Positions 35,697 to 48,000 of a stretch of 64,000 nucleotides of DNA are shown piece after piece. The notes under the pieces are model-generated. The model saw only the letters and a program-made list of their open reading frames with translations, did no database searches and was not told the origin of the DNA. The DNA is from Leptura quadrifasciata (Eukaryota; Arthropoda; Insecta; Coleoptera; Cerambycidae). Every line of letters starts with the position of its first letter. Positions within the stretch are counted from its first letter, which is position 1. Both the position numbers and the translations under genes were made by a program. Location of the stretch: assembly GCA_963675555.1 (NCBI GenBank), contig OY776677.1, forward strand, positions 114,191,342 to 114,255,341, read 5' to 3'.

Positions 35697-35858
35697 CATC
35701 AAAACTAAAATTTAAAACAATAGAAAATACTCCATTCTATTGAATAAAGGTATCATAGAAGTCCCCTTTAACAATAAATGATAATTATTTTATTTAGTAT
35801 GTAAAAGTTGAAGTGCCCCCTCCCTTGAAGAAGATATATGACCGCCCCTGTCTCTGAG

Positions 35859-37324
35859 AGCCTACAGAGCTGGAACCTTGTTAAAAACCTTCTCAACTAA
35901 TACTCGTTCAAAAAAAAATTATATATTAAGCCAGAGACAAATAGTGACACAGACATAAAGACATGCTCTTTTTTATGCCGAGGGTTATAAAGCAATCAAT
36001 CCATTTATTGGACTGAATAGATATAAATGAATTACTTCATGAACATTGGATTTTCATGAACATGCAGTTCTTTTTCTATTCGTAATTTATTTCATAATTG
36101 CATATGACATGTCTCAAATTAAAGTTGCAAGTTGCAAAAAGTTTCAATTTTATGGAGAGTATCTCAACACAGAACTCGTTGCTTTTAACCGAATTGCGAA
36201 ATGGAGGAGTAAAAATTGAATTTCTCACAGTAACAAAAGCGCCACTACCTACTCCAGCTAATCGATAAATTATTATTTAAAGCAAAAATAAACGAAAATT
36301 TATGATAGTTCACCATGGTTTACAAGTTTAACATTTAAGCTTTTCTGTTACTTTATCCGTAGGAATATTGTTTCACACAGAGAAAAATGGGTGTGACATT
36401 TTATCACAATTGCAGATATTATACCCTAAATTGGTCTTAAAACGTTGACACGATTTGTACAAATAAGTAATACATTTTTGAGGTAATGATATTGTGCAAT
36501 TTGGTAATATTGTTTGACATTTGTGTCACAAATTGAATCCTTTACCGTTTTTAATTATGGTTCTACAGATATACATACCGTTCACTTCACTTGTGGAACG
36601 AATGTCTGAACAGATTCATTTAGTTCCTGCAATTTGTGTGACTTTTTCAAATATATTCGAATGTGAAATCACCGAACTTTGTATTTTCTTTGCCAATTCT
36701 GTGAGCCACTTTGCACAATATGTACATTTAATTGTTAATCTTCCACAATTTATTAATTTGAAATCTTCAACTTGTACAATTTGTTTTGCCAATAGTGTAA
36801 CTAATTTTACGCAGTGTAGGTACTCTTATTATAGCTGTCATCCTGTTATTCATAGCATAGTTATGATATAAATGTAAATTGTGAAGTTAACAATTCTCAT
36901 CGTAAATCCTTTTTACATGCAATGCTATTCCTTTGGTAGTGCTGACGCTCGCGTTCTGGAGTATGCCGAATTATCAAATAATCACTCACAAGAAGAAGAA
37001 AGGTTTATAACTTACTAGCAGAGTGCACAGAATTCGCGTTATTTATTAGAAGAAAATTGCTCTGTAATAAAGTCATATTGAAACATTGAGTGAAAAATTA
37101 GTCCAGTTATAGAAAAAATTCACAAACTTTTTATTGAAGATCTAACAAAGAAATTCCTAGTATTAGTGGAATGCTATAGTTAACACAATAAAATCGAGCG
37201 AGGACTTATATCAAAATAATATTACCCCAATATACAACGCTAATTTCACTGATTTAGATAATATATCAATATATTTTTTAAGAGATTATTCCCTGTACAA
37301 ATTAGAAATAAAATGTTTATTTGC
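35859..37324. other. No gene recognised
   Basis: AT-rich. A 116-codon plus-strand ORF at 36521-36871 lies in sequence with irregularly repeated CAATTTGTGTGAC-like words and has no family resemblance; I do not call it. Confidence 0.4.
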
Positions 37325-37620
37325 GACATAAATGAACTTACTTCCGAACATCAATTTATATTCACGGATGGATCCAAAAATTAAAATAATACGGCGTGTG
37401 CTTTCTGTTGCTCTTCTACTAATACTCAACAAAAATGTATTCATTAAATAACCTCTGCTGAACTTATCGCTATATGGGAAGCCATAAAGTATATTAAAAA
37501 TCGAGAAGAACAAAAATTTGCAATTTTTCCTGATCAGGGCTATTTGGTGGCCATCGAATAATCCCAGCATTGCCTATCCAAATGGAAAATTGATTATTTA
37601 AATGTTACCGAACTTCTAAA
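37325..37620 (+). pseudogene. LINE RNase H domain relic
   Basis: On the plus strand the text reads FIFTDGSKN, a stop, NTACAFCCSSTN, then ITSAELIAIWEAIKYIKNRE and EQKFAIFPDQGYLVAIE. TDGS gives the first catalytic Asp and AEL-AI the Glu. The third Asp position (normally TDS) reads PDQG. This is the order of a type I RNase H as carried by I-clade LINEs. Two in-frame stops show that it is dead. No RT piece is attached. Confidence 0.75.
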
Positions 37621-37739
37621 ACGCTATTATTTGGAGTCACTCTGTCTCCTGATGCCAAATCATTGTAGACAAAACGTCCATAGGGAATTCTTGAATCAGA
37701 TGTCCTACCTCTGTAAAATTATTCCAAGATAAAATGTAG

Positions 37740-38060
37740 ACCCAACTACTTTGTTTTGAAAAATTCCGCACCAAACGTAGATCGATTTTCTACCCCATTT
37801 TTCTCCCAGGAACGTCTGTTTTTTCTATTAAAAACTTCCGCCGTGGAAAATCTTGACTCATTTGTCCACATAATTTCTTTAAAAAAATCAGGATTTTTAT
37901 CTAATTCATGGAGCATGATCTGACAAAACTCCATCAATCTTTTACGTTTTTGGTCTTCATTCAGTTCCTGGACGGGTAATATTTTGTAAGGCCTATACTA
38001 ATGCTTTCTCAAAGTTCTTTGAATGTTGGAATGACTTTTTTCCATTTCACGATAAGCATT
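37740..38060 (-). pseudogene. Mariner-like transposase fragment, first catalytic block
   Basis: Minus-strand frame with YREMEKSHSNIQRTLRKH, RPYKILPVQELNEDQKRK, LMEFCQIMLHELDKNPDFF and KEIMWTNESRFSTAEVFNRK. The order is that of DUF4817-associated mariner-like transposases between the DNA-binding and catalytic regions. The first catalytic Asp (normally TDES) is Asn here (TNES). The rest of the catalytic core is missing. Confidence 0.75.
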
Positions 38061-38149
38061 TATAATAGTAGTAATAATAATTATATAATTATTATTTCTC
38101 CATTGAAAAGATATACAGAAAAAATGTACAAGAGATCAGCGAAGAAAGT

Positions 38150-41100
38150 GCCAAAAAGAGAAAATCATTGAAAAAAAAAATTGATCAAACTACAAACAAA
38201 CTATTTTGTACACAAGTCAGACTGGACAAAATTCGGACAGCATATTTTTGTAACAAGAATACTCTATTTACGCTTACACTATTACCCCAATTCATGATTC
38301 CGTACCTGAGATGGGAATGGAAATTGGCATAATAGGGATTTTAAGAATGTCCTGGCTGCAGTGTTTTGACATGAATTTTAGAGCGTAGCAACTAGTTCTT
38401 AATTTTTTGCACAAATTTTCAATATGGCATGTCCATTGCATGTGTTTGTCAAAAGTAACAGCCAAAAGTTTGTTAACGTCACAGGTTGCTATTTCAGAGT
38501 CAGTCCCATCAAAGAGTTTGAAGTTTTCGGTATTGTTACTTAGTGAAAATTGAGTTGAAACTGTTTTTGTTTTGTTTAGATTTAAGTTATTTTTTTGCGC
38601 AGCATATTATTTCATCAATACCCTTTCAGTGGTCATCTTTGCCTCAGTTAGGTTATTTCCTCTAATTAAAACATTAGTATCATCGGCATAACAAACATCA
38701 TATACATTAGGTATTTTTTGTAAATAATAAATTATATCATTAGCAAATAGTATATACAGAAGTGGTCCTAGGATTGAACCTTAAGGAACTCCTTGTTTAA
38801 TGGCACAAGCTTTACTTTCCACTCCACTCCATTTTTACCTTTTGAGATCTATTGTCAAGATAGGAGATAATTATTTGCAACGCCGTTCCTCTAACACCAT
38901 ACCGTGCAAGTTTATCTATGAGCAACTGATGATCAACCAAATCAAAAGCTCTTGAGAAGTCTATAAAAAGACCTACAACAATCTTTTTCTTATCTAACGC
39001 TTTAACAATTTTATGATGGATTTCGCATAATGCAGACTAAGTACTTTTGTTTGCGGTGAAACCGTGTTGCCCGGGAGAAAGCAGCTTATTTTTTTGGGAA
39101 AAATTTGACAACTGATCCTTGAGATGGAGTCCAAGAAGTTTTGAAAAGCTGCATAGTAAACTGATAGCTCTATAATTATTACAATCATTTGGATCTCCCT
39201 TTTTGTATAGAGGATGCATGCACAATTGCCAGTTTAAATTTACTAGGAAATATACCTTTCTCAATGGAAAGGTTTATAATATAGGCTAGTGGACAGCTAA
39301 TGACATGTTTACATTTTAACCTCTCCACAATAAAATTGTGAGAGGTTACTAAAATTGGTTCAAAAACGAAAATTGAGATAACATCAAATCTTTACGTTTT
39401 GAGGTCCTAGGAACCCAAAAAAGTGGTTTTTGAAAAATGTCTGTGTGTGTGTATGTGTGTTAGCACGATAGCGCCGAAACTACTGAACGGATTTGAATGA
39501 AACTTTGGTTGAGATCGGATTACGTTTAGTGCCATTTTGACGCAACAAGTTGTTTATTCTATAATTACTTTCAATTTGCAATGGAACCATTGAAAAGCAG
39601 TTAAAATTCTGATTTCAACGATATATCACACTTCCACCCTTTCGATTTGGTTTCCGTGAAAAAAATTAAAAACAAAGCAAATATGAAGCATAGATTGCAT
39701 TTCGCATGACATGATCGATGCGCGTAGCCGTTACATCGTGAAACTCGTCACATCACGTGTCAATTCACGTGTGAGGGTTTCTTCACTGCTCTAGAAGTAG
39801 AGCGGATTACGTTTAGTGCCGTTTTTAAATATATATACAGACAAATCGAAGAATTAAACTACAAATATTCCTCTAAAATCTAGTAAAATTACTCAAATAC
39901 TAATGTTTCATTTAAAAAAGACAGCCGCGAGCAATCGGGTTGCAATGAGCAAATTTTGACGATTGTCATTGTCATCGTTTGCCATCCAATAACGTTGGTA
40001 TCATGTCATGTTAATAAGATTTCGGCATATTTGTAACTTTTGGATTGTCACAAACTTTAAAGGTAGATGTAACAATATCAATATCATATAGTTTCTGTAC
40101 CTTCGTTGGTGAATTTATTATAGATTATCACTTTACCAATTTTCAGTTTGTTGCTTTACAAATCTTAGTATTTAGGATAACTAGACTTTCTTAGTCGTTC
40201 AAGTGATGTTAAAGTTGTTAATATGCTAATAGTGTATTATTCAACGAGCGATAATGTAGGTAATAACTCGCATAGATGATTGTAAATTCATTAAGTTGAG
40301 GGTTTTTTAGTGCCCCAGAAGATCTGAAAAGGTTTTGGATGAGATCGGATTACGTTTAGTGCCGTTTTGTCACACAATTTAATGCTCTTTTCGGCTTCAA
40401 AGATCTACCGAGTGGGGAGGTTCCAGCCGCTTCCAGTAGCTGTCGATTTTGAAATAAATTGTTAGAAATATTGTCATGGCCGCTGGAGTTTGAAGACTTT
40501 AATTTATCCACAAGTGATTCCACATCAAATCCACTGACTGGTGACAAATACAGAGACTTGTTGCAATTGGGAATATTAGATTCTAAAAAGTCAAAATCAC
40601 GTAACTCATCAGTATTTGTTACATTGGAAAAATGTAAATTAAAGTTGTGAGCTACATCTTCTATGGGAATTTCAACACCATCCTTAACAAAACGTGTGTC
40701 TTTCGAAACAGAATTTGATCCCTGTATTGTTTTTATTATATTTCACATAGCTTTAGTTTTGTTGTTCGAATGACAGATTTCTCGATCGTGATATACCTTT
40801 TTTGCTGCCTCTAACTTATTACGATATAAATTGTTGAAGTAAACACTAATTTGTTTATAATTTCCATTTATTGTAGAGAGATCACTATATAAGGTTCCCT
40901 GGTCTCTTAATTGGTTTAGTTCAGGCGTAATATATATATTGTTTTTGTATTTTTTATTTCTAATACCGAAAGTTTTTCTCGAAAACTGACTTCAAACTAA
41001 AACAAAATTAGGTCGTATAATTTGTCTAGGGCGATGTCAGGACTATTTTGTATGAGAATATCTTGCTAGTTCTCTTTTTGCAAATAGTTATGAAACGGAA

Positions 41101-41375
41101 GAATGTTTTCTGCACTAAAATTTCTGCGGTATACACACTTGTTATCATTTTTATTGTTCTTTTGTATTTGGATGGAGAGAATTTGAGAATAATGATAAGA
41201 TAAGTATAAGTCAACAACACAAGTTTTAAAATTATCCATATTTGACGTGATAAGAAAATTGTCCAAACACGTGCTAGAGAAAGAAGTAACTCTTGTTGGA
41301 GAATTGACCATAGTATTACAGAATGAGTAATAGTATTAGACCTAAAAAGTTTGTTCATATAAAGCAACACCACCA
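38150..41375 (-). mobile_element. CR1-like LINE, endonuclease C-term to RT, split by an insertion
   Basis: Minus strand, from 41375 down. The endonuclease end (NSPTRVTSFSSTCLDNFLIT, VVDLYLSYHYSQILSIQIQ) is followed by a linker (KLEAAKKVYHDREICHSNNK, VEIPIEDVAHNFNLHFSNVT) and the RT start (FDVESLVDKLKSSNSSGHDN). After a foreign insertion (39323-40443) come VISCPLAYIINLSIEKGIFP, HPLYKKGDPNDCNNYRAISL, SPGQHGFTANKST, ILGPLLYILFANDII and VCYADDTNVLIRG. The YADD box is intact, but stops and frameshifts are scattered. The order and wording fit the CR1/L2 group. The 3' end near 38150 is fused to unrelated DNA. Confidence 0.88.
39323..40443. mobile_element. Unclassified 1.1-kb insertion in the LINE
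   Basis: The LINE reading on both sides joins if this stretch is removed. Its left edge (39318-39347) is a 13-bp hairpin, AACCTCTCCACAAT / ATTGTGAGAGGTT. The motif GGATTACGTTTAGTGCC occurs three times in the same orientation (about 39517, 39803 and 40347). A TGTGTGTGTATGTGTG run lies at 39442. No transposase or terminal inverted repeat is recognised; Helitron-like is possible but CTRR ends were not seen. Confidence 0.6.
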
Positions 41376-41489
41376 GTTTTAATAAGCTATTAACCGAATT
41401 TTCTAAAACAAATATTAAAATAAGGTATCGATCTATTTTTATATTAAATTATTTTTTTACTCTTCAAAATACAACGATATATTTAAATC

Positions 41490-41920
41490 TGTAACGTTAC
41501 TTCGTTTTCTTGAAAAACCATGGGTTCTACTTACATGACGATAAACATTCAAAAACGTGTTTACATTAGGAATCGCTCGATTCGGATACGTCTTATTGCG
41601 GCACACTTATTTTTATTATTTTTCACATATAGGGAAAACATTTCGACCTTTTCAGCCTCACCATAACCTATTTTGATTAAATAAATGTTAATAATGACGG
41701 TCTGAAATGTCAAAATTGAATAAACAATAAAATAATTATTTTCGTGGCCTACCTTGTTATTTTTGCTTCAGTTGTGTTTTGACACGCATGGCTCATTCTT
41801 CTAACAATAAAGCAGTTCATTTGCATTATGAATGTCAAATATGTCGAGAAGTATTTAAGATAGACCTATACAATATATTTAAAATCAGGGGAAAAAGGGC
41901 TTCTCGAAAATGCAATAATA
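41490..41920 (-). repeat. Inverted copy of the 28.7-29.1-kb DUF4817 element
   Basis: Reverse complement of 28690-29140 with substitutions and a small deletion in the coding part. It contains the DUF4817 N-terminal region, including the RKRSNV end and the YRHVSRTHGFS stretch. It ends where the CAGGGTGTCTCACC end of the next repeat begins. Confidence 0.8.
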
Positions 41921-41924
41921 TACA

Positions 41925-42615
41925 GGGTGTCTCACCGGGAACTGAATCGATCGATATAGAGAAAAATACGCATCAGAAAATTTTGAAAATTTAGATAATT
42001 ACTAATGTCGGTATGGCCAATCCAACTAAAATAATTATAAGCAACTGGCGCTTCCGCTTATACCGGAAGTCGATACCAACTTGCTTATATCAAATAGAAC
42101 ACTCTATATATTTTAGGCTTTTCGAAAACAGCATAAAATTCTGACTCGAAAATATGTAGCATATCCTATACCTAAACCTAACCGTTTCAGAGATATTTGA
42201 CATTTTATAGGAAATTTGACAGGTGCAACGGTTTGCAAGAACCGTTATAACTTTCTTCGTGTAACAGATCCTCATTTGTTTCTTGTCATGTAAAAAGAAT
42301 ACAAGGAGAACTACGTTCTACAACTGAAATAAATTCAATAATATCATACCAAGTGTTCCGTTTTTCGCGTTACATTTTGTCAACTTCAAACCACGAAAAC
42401 TTGTTTAGGTCAAATGGAACATCCTGTATTTTTTTACGTCAAGTTGTGTAAAATTGAATTCCCTTTTGTGTGATATTAGCATTGTGGGGGTTAAAGTTAC
42501 AACTTTTTGAAATATTTGCGAATTTATTAGAAATTCATGAATTGTTGTAATCATTTCATCAAAATAGCCATGATTAGAAACAATCAGTCATTATCTTATG
42601 TCAAAAAATACCAGC
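41925..42615 (-). repeat. Dispersed DUF4817-transposon end, copy 2
   Basis: Inverted copy of 5740-6430, including the CTTCCGGTATAAGCGGAAGT block and the region up to CTTATGTCAAAAAATACCAG, which corresponds to the start of the DUF4817 reading frame in copy 1. Here the ATG is changed and no frame follows. Confidence 0.8.
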
Positions 42616-42664
42616 ACGTTTAAATTATACCAACGAAAATTTTTGAAATTTGTTTATTATTTAT

Positions 42665-43050
42665 GGAGAATGTGATAAAGTGACAAGAAGCAAATGAGGA
42701 TCCTTTACACGAAGAAAGTTATAACGGTTCTTGCAATCCGTTGCACTTGTCAAATTTTCTATAAAATGTCAAATATCTCTGAAATGGCTAGGTTTATGTA
42801 TAGGATATGTTACATATTTTCGACTCAGAATTTTATACTCTTTTTGAAAACTCTAAAATATATAGGGTGATCTATTTGAAATAAGCAAGTTGATATCGGC
42901 TTCCGGTATAAGCGGAAGTGCCAGCTGCTTGTAATTATTCTAGTTGGATTGGCCACACCGACGTTAGTAATTATCTAAATTTAAAAAATTCTCTGATGCG
43001 TACTTTTCTCTATATCGATCGATTCAGTTCCCGGTGAGACACCCTGTATA
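42665..43050 (+). repeat. Dispersed DUF4817-transposon end, copy 3
   Basis: Same orientation as 5740-6430 and head-to-head with copy 2 at only 50 bp distance. Starts near ACAAGAAGCAAATGAGGATC and ends with GGTGAGACACCCTGTATAGG. Copies 2 and 3 form a large imperfect palindrome. Confidence 0.8.
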
Positions 43051-43596
43051 GGGCGTTCCATTAAAAAAAAACAAACATTATCTTTATTTTGTATCACGTG
43101 ACCTATACATGATATTGTTTTTTTAACAAAATATACATAAGATCCTTCAACTTTTATACGAAACTTTTTTTTCTATTTTCAATAATAACAGAAATAAAGA
43201 GGGGGTCAATAGATAGTGAATAACCCTGTACATAAAACTCATTTCTAGACTTTATCCGATCTCTACTATCATAAATAGTGTAATGTACTTAAGGTGAGAA
43301 TGTCCAAGAGAGAGAGGTCCTATAGGTAAATATTTACTGTTTTTGACCATAACCCCTTATTCTAAAACACATATTGCAAACAAACTAATAATATCACCTA
43401 AGTAGAACTATGTTATAAATTTTTACTCAAAAATTTCAAACACATGCGAAATAGTTAAATTTAAATTTAGGAAATACGAAAATTGACATAATTTTTAAAA
43501 TTAAATCTAACTATTTTGCAAACAAAAATTCAGTGAAAATTCATATCATTACTCCTGGCATAGTACTACTTAGGTAGTCCTATACTTTTTTTTTTA

Positions 43597-43599
<3 letters not shown>

Positions 43600-43637
<38 letters not shown>
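43600..43637. repeat. (TA)n microsatellite
   Basis: About 19 uninterrupted TA units inside the TTAA-flanked element. Confidence 0.95.
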
Positions 43638-43640
<3 letters not shown>

Positions 43641-44749
43641 GCTGTTCTACTTTTTATTGTACTTAATAATTTGCAGTACTAATCAAACCTTAACTTGCTT
43701 ATTTCCAATAGATAAAAAAAAAACTTTAAAACCAAAAGATCAAATTAAAATCTCTTACCTTTTGATCCGAAAGTATGTCAAAATATTTAATGGGCCGGCT
43801 AGCTTATCTTTCCCTTCAGGAGCAGGTTCAAATTCAGTTCCTATTTAAAATGAAATTTTTATTAAAGTAAAATTTTTAATCTGATATAAATAATTTATTT
43901 TCTTTGATATTTAGATAATTTAGCTTTATAACAGGTTCGAAAGTCTAATAAGTACACTATTTAAATTTTAATATACGACCTTGTCCAAAATTAAACACAC
44001 AAAAACCTTCCTTCTTCGTAGCTACACACCTCTTTCCAAATCCTACAATTCTCCTTTCATTAATTCTTCACCTTATCTCGTCCTTATCTCCTCTGCAACT
44101 CCAAACCACAATAACACCTCTACCTTCTTATTTACAGTCTATTTTTCTCTTCTTCGCTGATCTCCGCAATTTCTGACTTTCAATTCAATTTCAAAATTCT
44201 TAATCCTTGTTTATTATTTTTCTTCTTCACTCCCTAATTTTCACTTGTTCTTTTTTTTAAATTTGTTTTTCCAATTTTACAACCTCTCTTTTATATGTTG
44301 TTTATTGTTCTATCTCACTAAATATCAAAGTATCCAAAATAAACAAAACAAAACACCATATGAATTTTGATTAATTTCATGCCAAACATAACCTAACTTA
44401 AACCTCCTTGTCTTTCTCCAGGAAAAGATTTACCAACTATAAAATAAAATTTCCTACTTAAAAGAAATGTCATAATGACTTAAATGTCAGAAATTATTTC
44501 AACAACAACTTAATAACTACTAACATAGATGTCAGTATCAAACTTACTGTTGACATCAAATAAAAACTTTAAAACTATTAAAACAACTCTAAACAAGTAT
44601 TAACATTCTAAAACACATACCTTTCGGACCTTTAGCTAATTTAAATAAATTTTGAAAACCATCTAAAGGAAATAAACAAATTCAAACCCTGATTCAGCAA
44701 ATAACGCAAACATGCAAACTTCGTAATCGTCCAATATGCAAATACATCG

Positions 44750-44751
<2 letters not shown>

Positions 44752-44811
<60 letters not shown>
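44752..44811. repeat. (TA)n microsatellite
   Basis: About 30 uninterrupted TA units near the right end of the same element. Together with the tract at 43600 it could mispair or extrude a cruciform. Confidence 0.95.
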
Positions 44812-44816
<5 letters not shown>

Positions 44817-44925
44817 CAAAGTTATGGCCAAAAATAATAAATATTTCCTTATCGGATCTCTCTCTCCTGGATATGGCCTGGCCACCTTAACAAATTAAAA
44901 GCAACAATTTATTTTTGTGTTTCAG

Positions 44926-45050
44926 CCAATTGTCTTCCAATTTTTGTGACTAACGAAGAGGTGAGGGTTCACCCAATTCAGTGCAATGCGACAGTCAAAT
45001 GTTATTGCGCAATTGGCAACGCTACAAATCGGAACGGACTTATGACTACT
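44926..45050 (+). CDS. Exon A of the WBP1-like gene
   Basis: Preceded by TTTTTGTGTTTCAG and followed by GTAAGT. Enters in phase 1 (two bases CC finish a codon) and ends in phase 0. Encodes NCLPIFVTNEEVRVHPIQ and on to NRNGLMTT. No stop codon in this frame; the other frames are closed. Confidence 0.7.
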
Positions 45051-48000
45051 GTAAGTTTTAAATTTTATTTTTTTTAACGATCAATAATGAAATACATTAC
45101 ATGGTTAAGAGATATATTTACACAATAAACAAAATTATAATATGGAGAGAACTTTATTGGTGGTTACACGTTCTACTCCCACTGAAATTAGATACACATA
45201 ATTAATCGTCATATTAGTTATTAGAATATGGTTCCGCCCTGTAACGATTAGATTTTCAAAATTAAAAATTAATTTATTTGCCTTCATATCTGAATTTTGT
45301 ACTTTTCGTGTCAAGTATGTATTTCACGGACGAGCGAAGCGAGTAAAAGAATTTTGCTATATTCGGTGGGAGTATAAAGACAAGTAACCGAATAAAAAAT
45401 TTTGTTAGTATATTATACCGTGTGACCCAGAAATACCTACTCCCCCACTTTTTTCTACAGTTTTAAAAATGTAATTCTGAAATTTAGGAAATCAATTATA
45501 GGTATCAATGACCATATTTTGACCATACGGTGGTAAAAAAATCACTACCGGTATAGCCGCAAAATTGCCACAACTTTCTTATTTTAAATAACACCCTGTA
45601 TATTTAAGTCACTTTTCTCATAAAGCTGTAATTTCTCTTTTCAACGCTTTTTTCAGATTTAAAATTGGATGAAAAATGACCTTGGGAATGGCATTTACTT
45701 GCTATTTCTAGTTGGCTTTGGAATTCAAGAACAAATTTAAAAAATTTCGAAGTAGACTTTGAATTTGAATTCTCAACAAATTAAAGGTAAAATTGGCATA
45801 TTTTGTTCATTTGCTTGAATTTAGAATTTTTTTCCCAATTTCATGGAAACCCAATTTTTCAAATAGTACCCTGTACGTTTTATTTTTTTTATCAGATATT
45901 GTGGTAAATTTGCTTTAGACTGGTTTCTCTCGATTAAAAATTGAATATAAATTAAAATAAATATTAAGCTTTTTGTAGAACCGTTTCGAATTGTGTCCAT
46001 ATCTTGCAGTAACCCATGAAAAACAGATAAAAAATTGCACAGTATCTGTCACAACGTTATTGTTGAGTGGAATAGAGGCATATTTTTTTTCCCACTGCGG
46101 CGTCGATTACAAGATCATTAGCGGCTCCCTCCACCATTCATAAAGGACTATATCGTGAAATGTAGGTTTTAAGTAGTGATCTCATTGAGTATTACAAGAA
46201 GTGGTAATTAAGATTTACAATAAATTGAGAAAAAATATACAAGCAGACAATAATAATAACAACAGTCGAGTATCAGAGAGTATTGTGTTCGCTATATTAA
46301 AGTTGTCTTAATAAACCAGTTTCTTTAAAGAATGTTATGGTTTTCATAACTGATGTAGTTCTGTTTTGGAGTCATTCTAACAGAGAGTTGGGGAGTTGTA
46401 TTCTTTGACGCAAGTTTTCATATTGTGTGCACTCTATTAAAATGTGTTCAACTGTGAGACTGACTTACTTGACAAGTTGGACAGTTCGGTGATCTTCTGG
46501 CACCTAGAAGAAGATAGCTCGATGTGAGATGAGTGTGGCCAATTCTCAGATGAGTTAAAGCCTTCTTGAGATTACAGCTGGTAGCATCCATGAGTCAACC
46601 AATGGTTTATAGTTTTTTAAATTTGCATTGCAATCATTCCACTGCTGTTGCCATATATCCTTAATTCTCTGTTTTACAGAACCTTTAACGTCATCTGGAC
46701 GAATGGGAATATCTTCTACGAAGCGTAACGTGCTGCTGTATCAACGTTTTCATTAACAGGTATACCTATGTGGCCTGGAATCCATACAAATTTAACTCGT
46801 TTTCCAGAGTCTTGTATTAAATGAATCACGGCGAGGATAGTTTGGATTAGAGGATCGTAGTTGAACACATCTCTTATGGACTGAATAGCACTAAGTGAAT
46901 CTGTACATATGAGATAGGATGTGGTTTCGCTTTGTATATCTATAAAACGTAATGCTTGCCAGATGGCATAGAGTTCTGCTGTGTAAATGCTAGCTATTGG
47001 GCATAGACTCCAGGAGAATGTTTCTCCAAGACATGAAAATGCGCATCCGACACCATGCTCGGTTTTTGAACCATCTGTATATAAAATACTACTTTCTACG
47101 TATCTATTTATAATATTGTTGAACTGCGTGATATAAGTTTGAGGAGTAGTTTCGCCTTTTTTAAATGCACTACATTCTAGATGTACGAATGGTTTCGTTA
47201 TGATCCAAGGGGGAATTTCGTTAAAGCCCAGTTGGTAAGTGGGCGGCAACGAAATTCCTAGTTTGTTTGGTTGTTCGGGGATTCGAGCACCTGTTGGTCT
47301 GGTGATTGTTGGTCTATTTTCAAATAGTTCGTAGTCTTCATTATTACAAATAGCATGATTAAGATGATTGGGTTGAGCTTTGATTTTACTTCCGTAGTTG
47401 AGTAATGACTGTTGCTTTCTTAGATTTAGGGGTGGTACTCCTGATTCACAATAGATTGATGCTAAAGGGCTAGTGCGAAAAGCTCCAATAGCAAGTCTTA
47501 GTCCTGCACAGTGGATTCTCTCCAGTATCGAAAGATGCGATTTACGCGCTGAGGAGTAAATTATGGACCCATATTCCATCTTTGATAGTATTAGTGACTT
47601 GTATAGGCGCAACAGGACTTTTCGGTCTGCTCCCCAATTAATGTTTGATAAACATCTAATGATGTTGAGAGCCTTTTTTCATCTGACAGCTAGATCTTCT
47701 ATGTGGTTTTTCCACTACAATTTTCTGTCGAATATTATTTATTATTTGTAAATTTATAATTAGGTACTTTATTCAAAATAAGATATGATTTACGATGCAA
47801 TATACACAAAATGAAAAGGTAGATTTCAGAAATATGTACTTCCAACAAGATGGAGCACCGCCGCATAATGCTGGCTTGGTGGGAAATTACCTTAGTACAA
47901 ATTTTGACAACCGAGTAATATCTACTAATGGAACTATGAAGTGGCCTGCTAGGTCACCAGACTTAACTCCACTTGGTTTTTTCTTTAGGGTTATCTGAAG

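Larger units (their letters stand above)
33571..35858. mobile_element. hAT-like element with 8-bp target duplication
   Basis: TCTCTGAG stands at 33571-33578 and again at 35851-35858. The element between them (33579-35850, 2272 bp) has ends CAGGCGCGGTCA and, inverted, CAGGGGCGGTCA (11 of 12 identical). An 8-bp duplication and CAGGGGCGG-type termini are diagnostic of the hAT superfamily (known). No hAT transposase is present; most of the inside is another inverted-repeat element and a tandem duplication, so it is non-autonomous or gutted. Confidence 0.88.
43293..44886. mobile_element. TTAA-flanked 1.6-kb inverted-repeat element
   Basis: TTAA stands at 43289-43292 and 44887-44890. The left end GGTGAGAATGTCCAAGAGAG and the inverse of the right end GGTGGCCAGGCCATATCCAG begin about 65 bp of inverted similarity (both with AAATATTTA and TTTTTGRCCATAAC). 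TTAA duplication is characteristic of piggyBac-type elements. There is no transposase. Two long (TA)n tracts lie inside. The element ends only 35 bp before an exon of the host gene. Confidence 0.65.

Noticed and set aside
36521..36871. 116-codon plus-strand ORF
   Set aside because: Sits in sequence with irregular CAATTTGTGTGAC-like repeats, shows no recognisable domain, and its length is not exceptional for this much random AT-rich DNA.
37286..37570. 94-codon minus-strand ORF
   Set aside because: Antisense of the RNase H relic, whose plus-strand reading has the TDGS and AEL motifs.
43639..43848. 69-codon ORF starting with a hydrophobic run, considered as the missing signal-peptide exon of the WBP1-like gene
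   Set aside because: It lies inside the TTAA-flanked mobile element directly after a (TA)n tract, lacks a donor in the needed phase near its hydrophobic end and has no family similarity.
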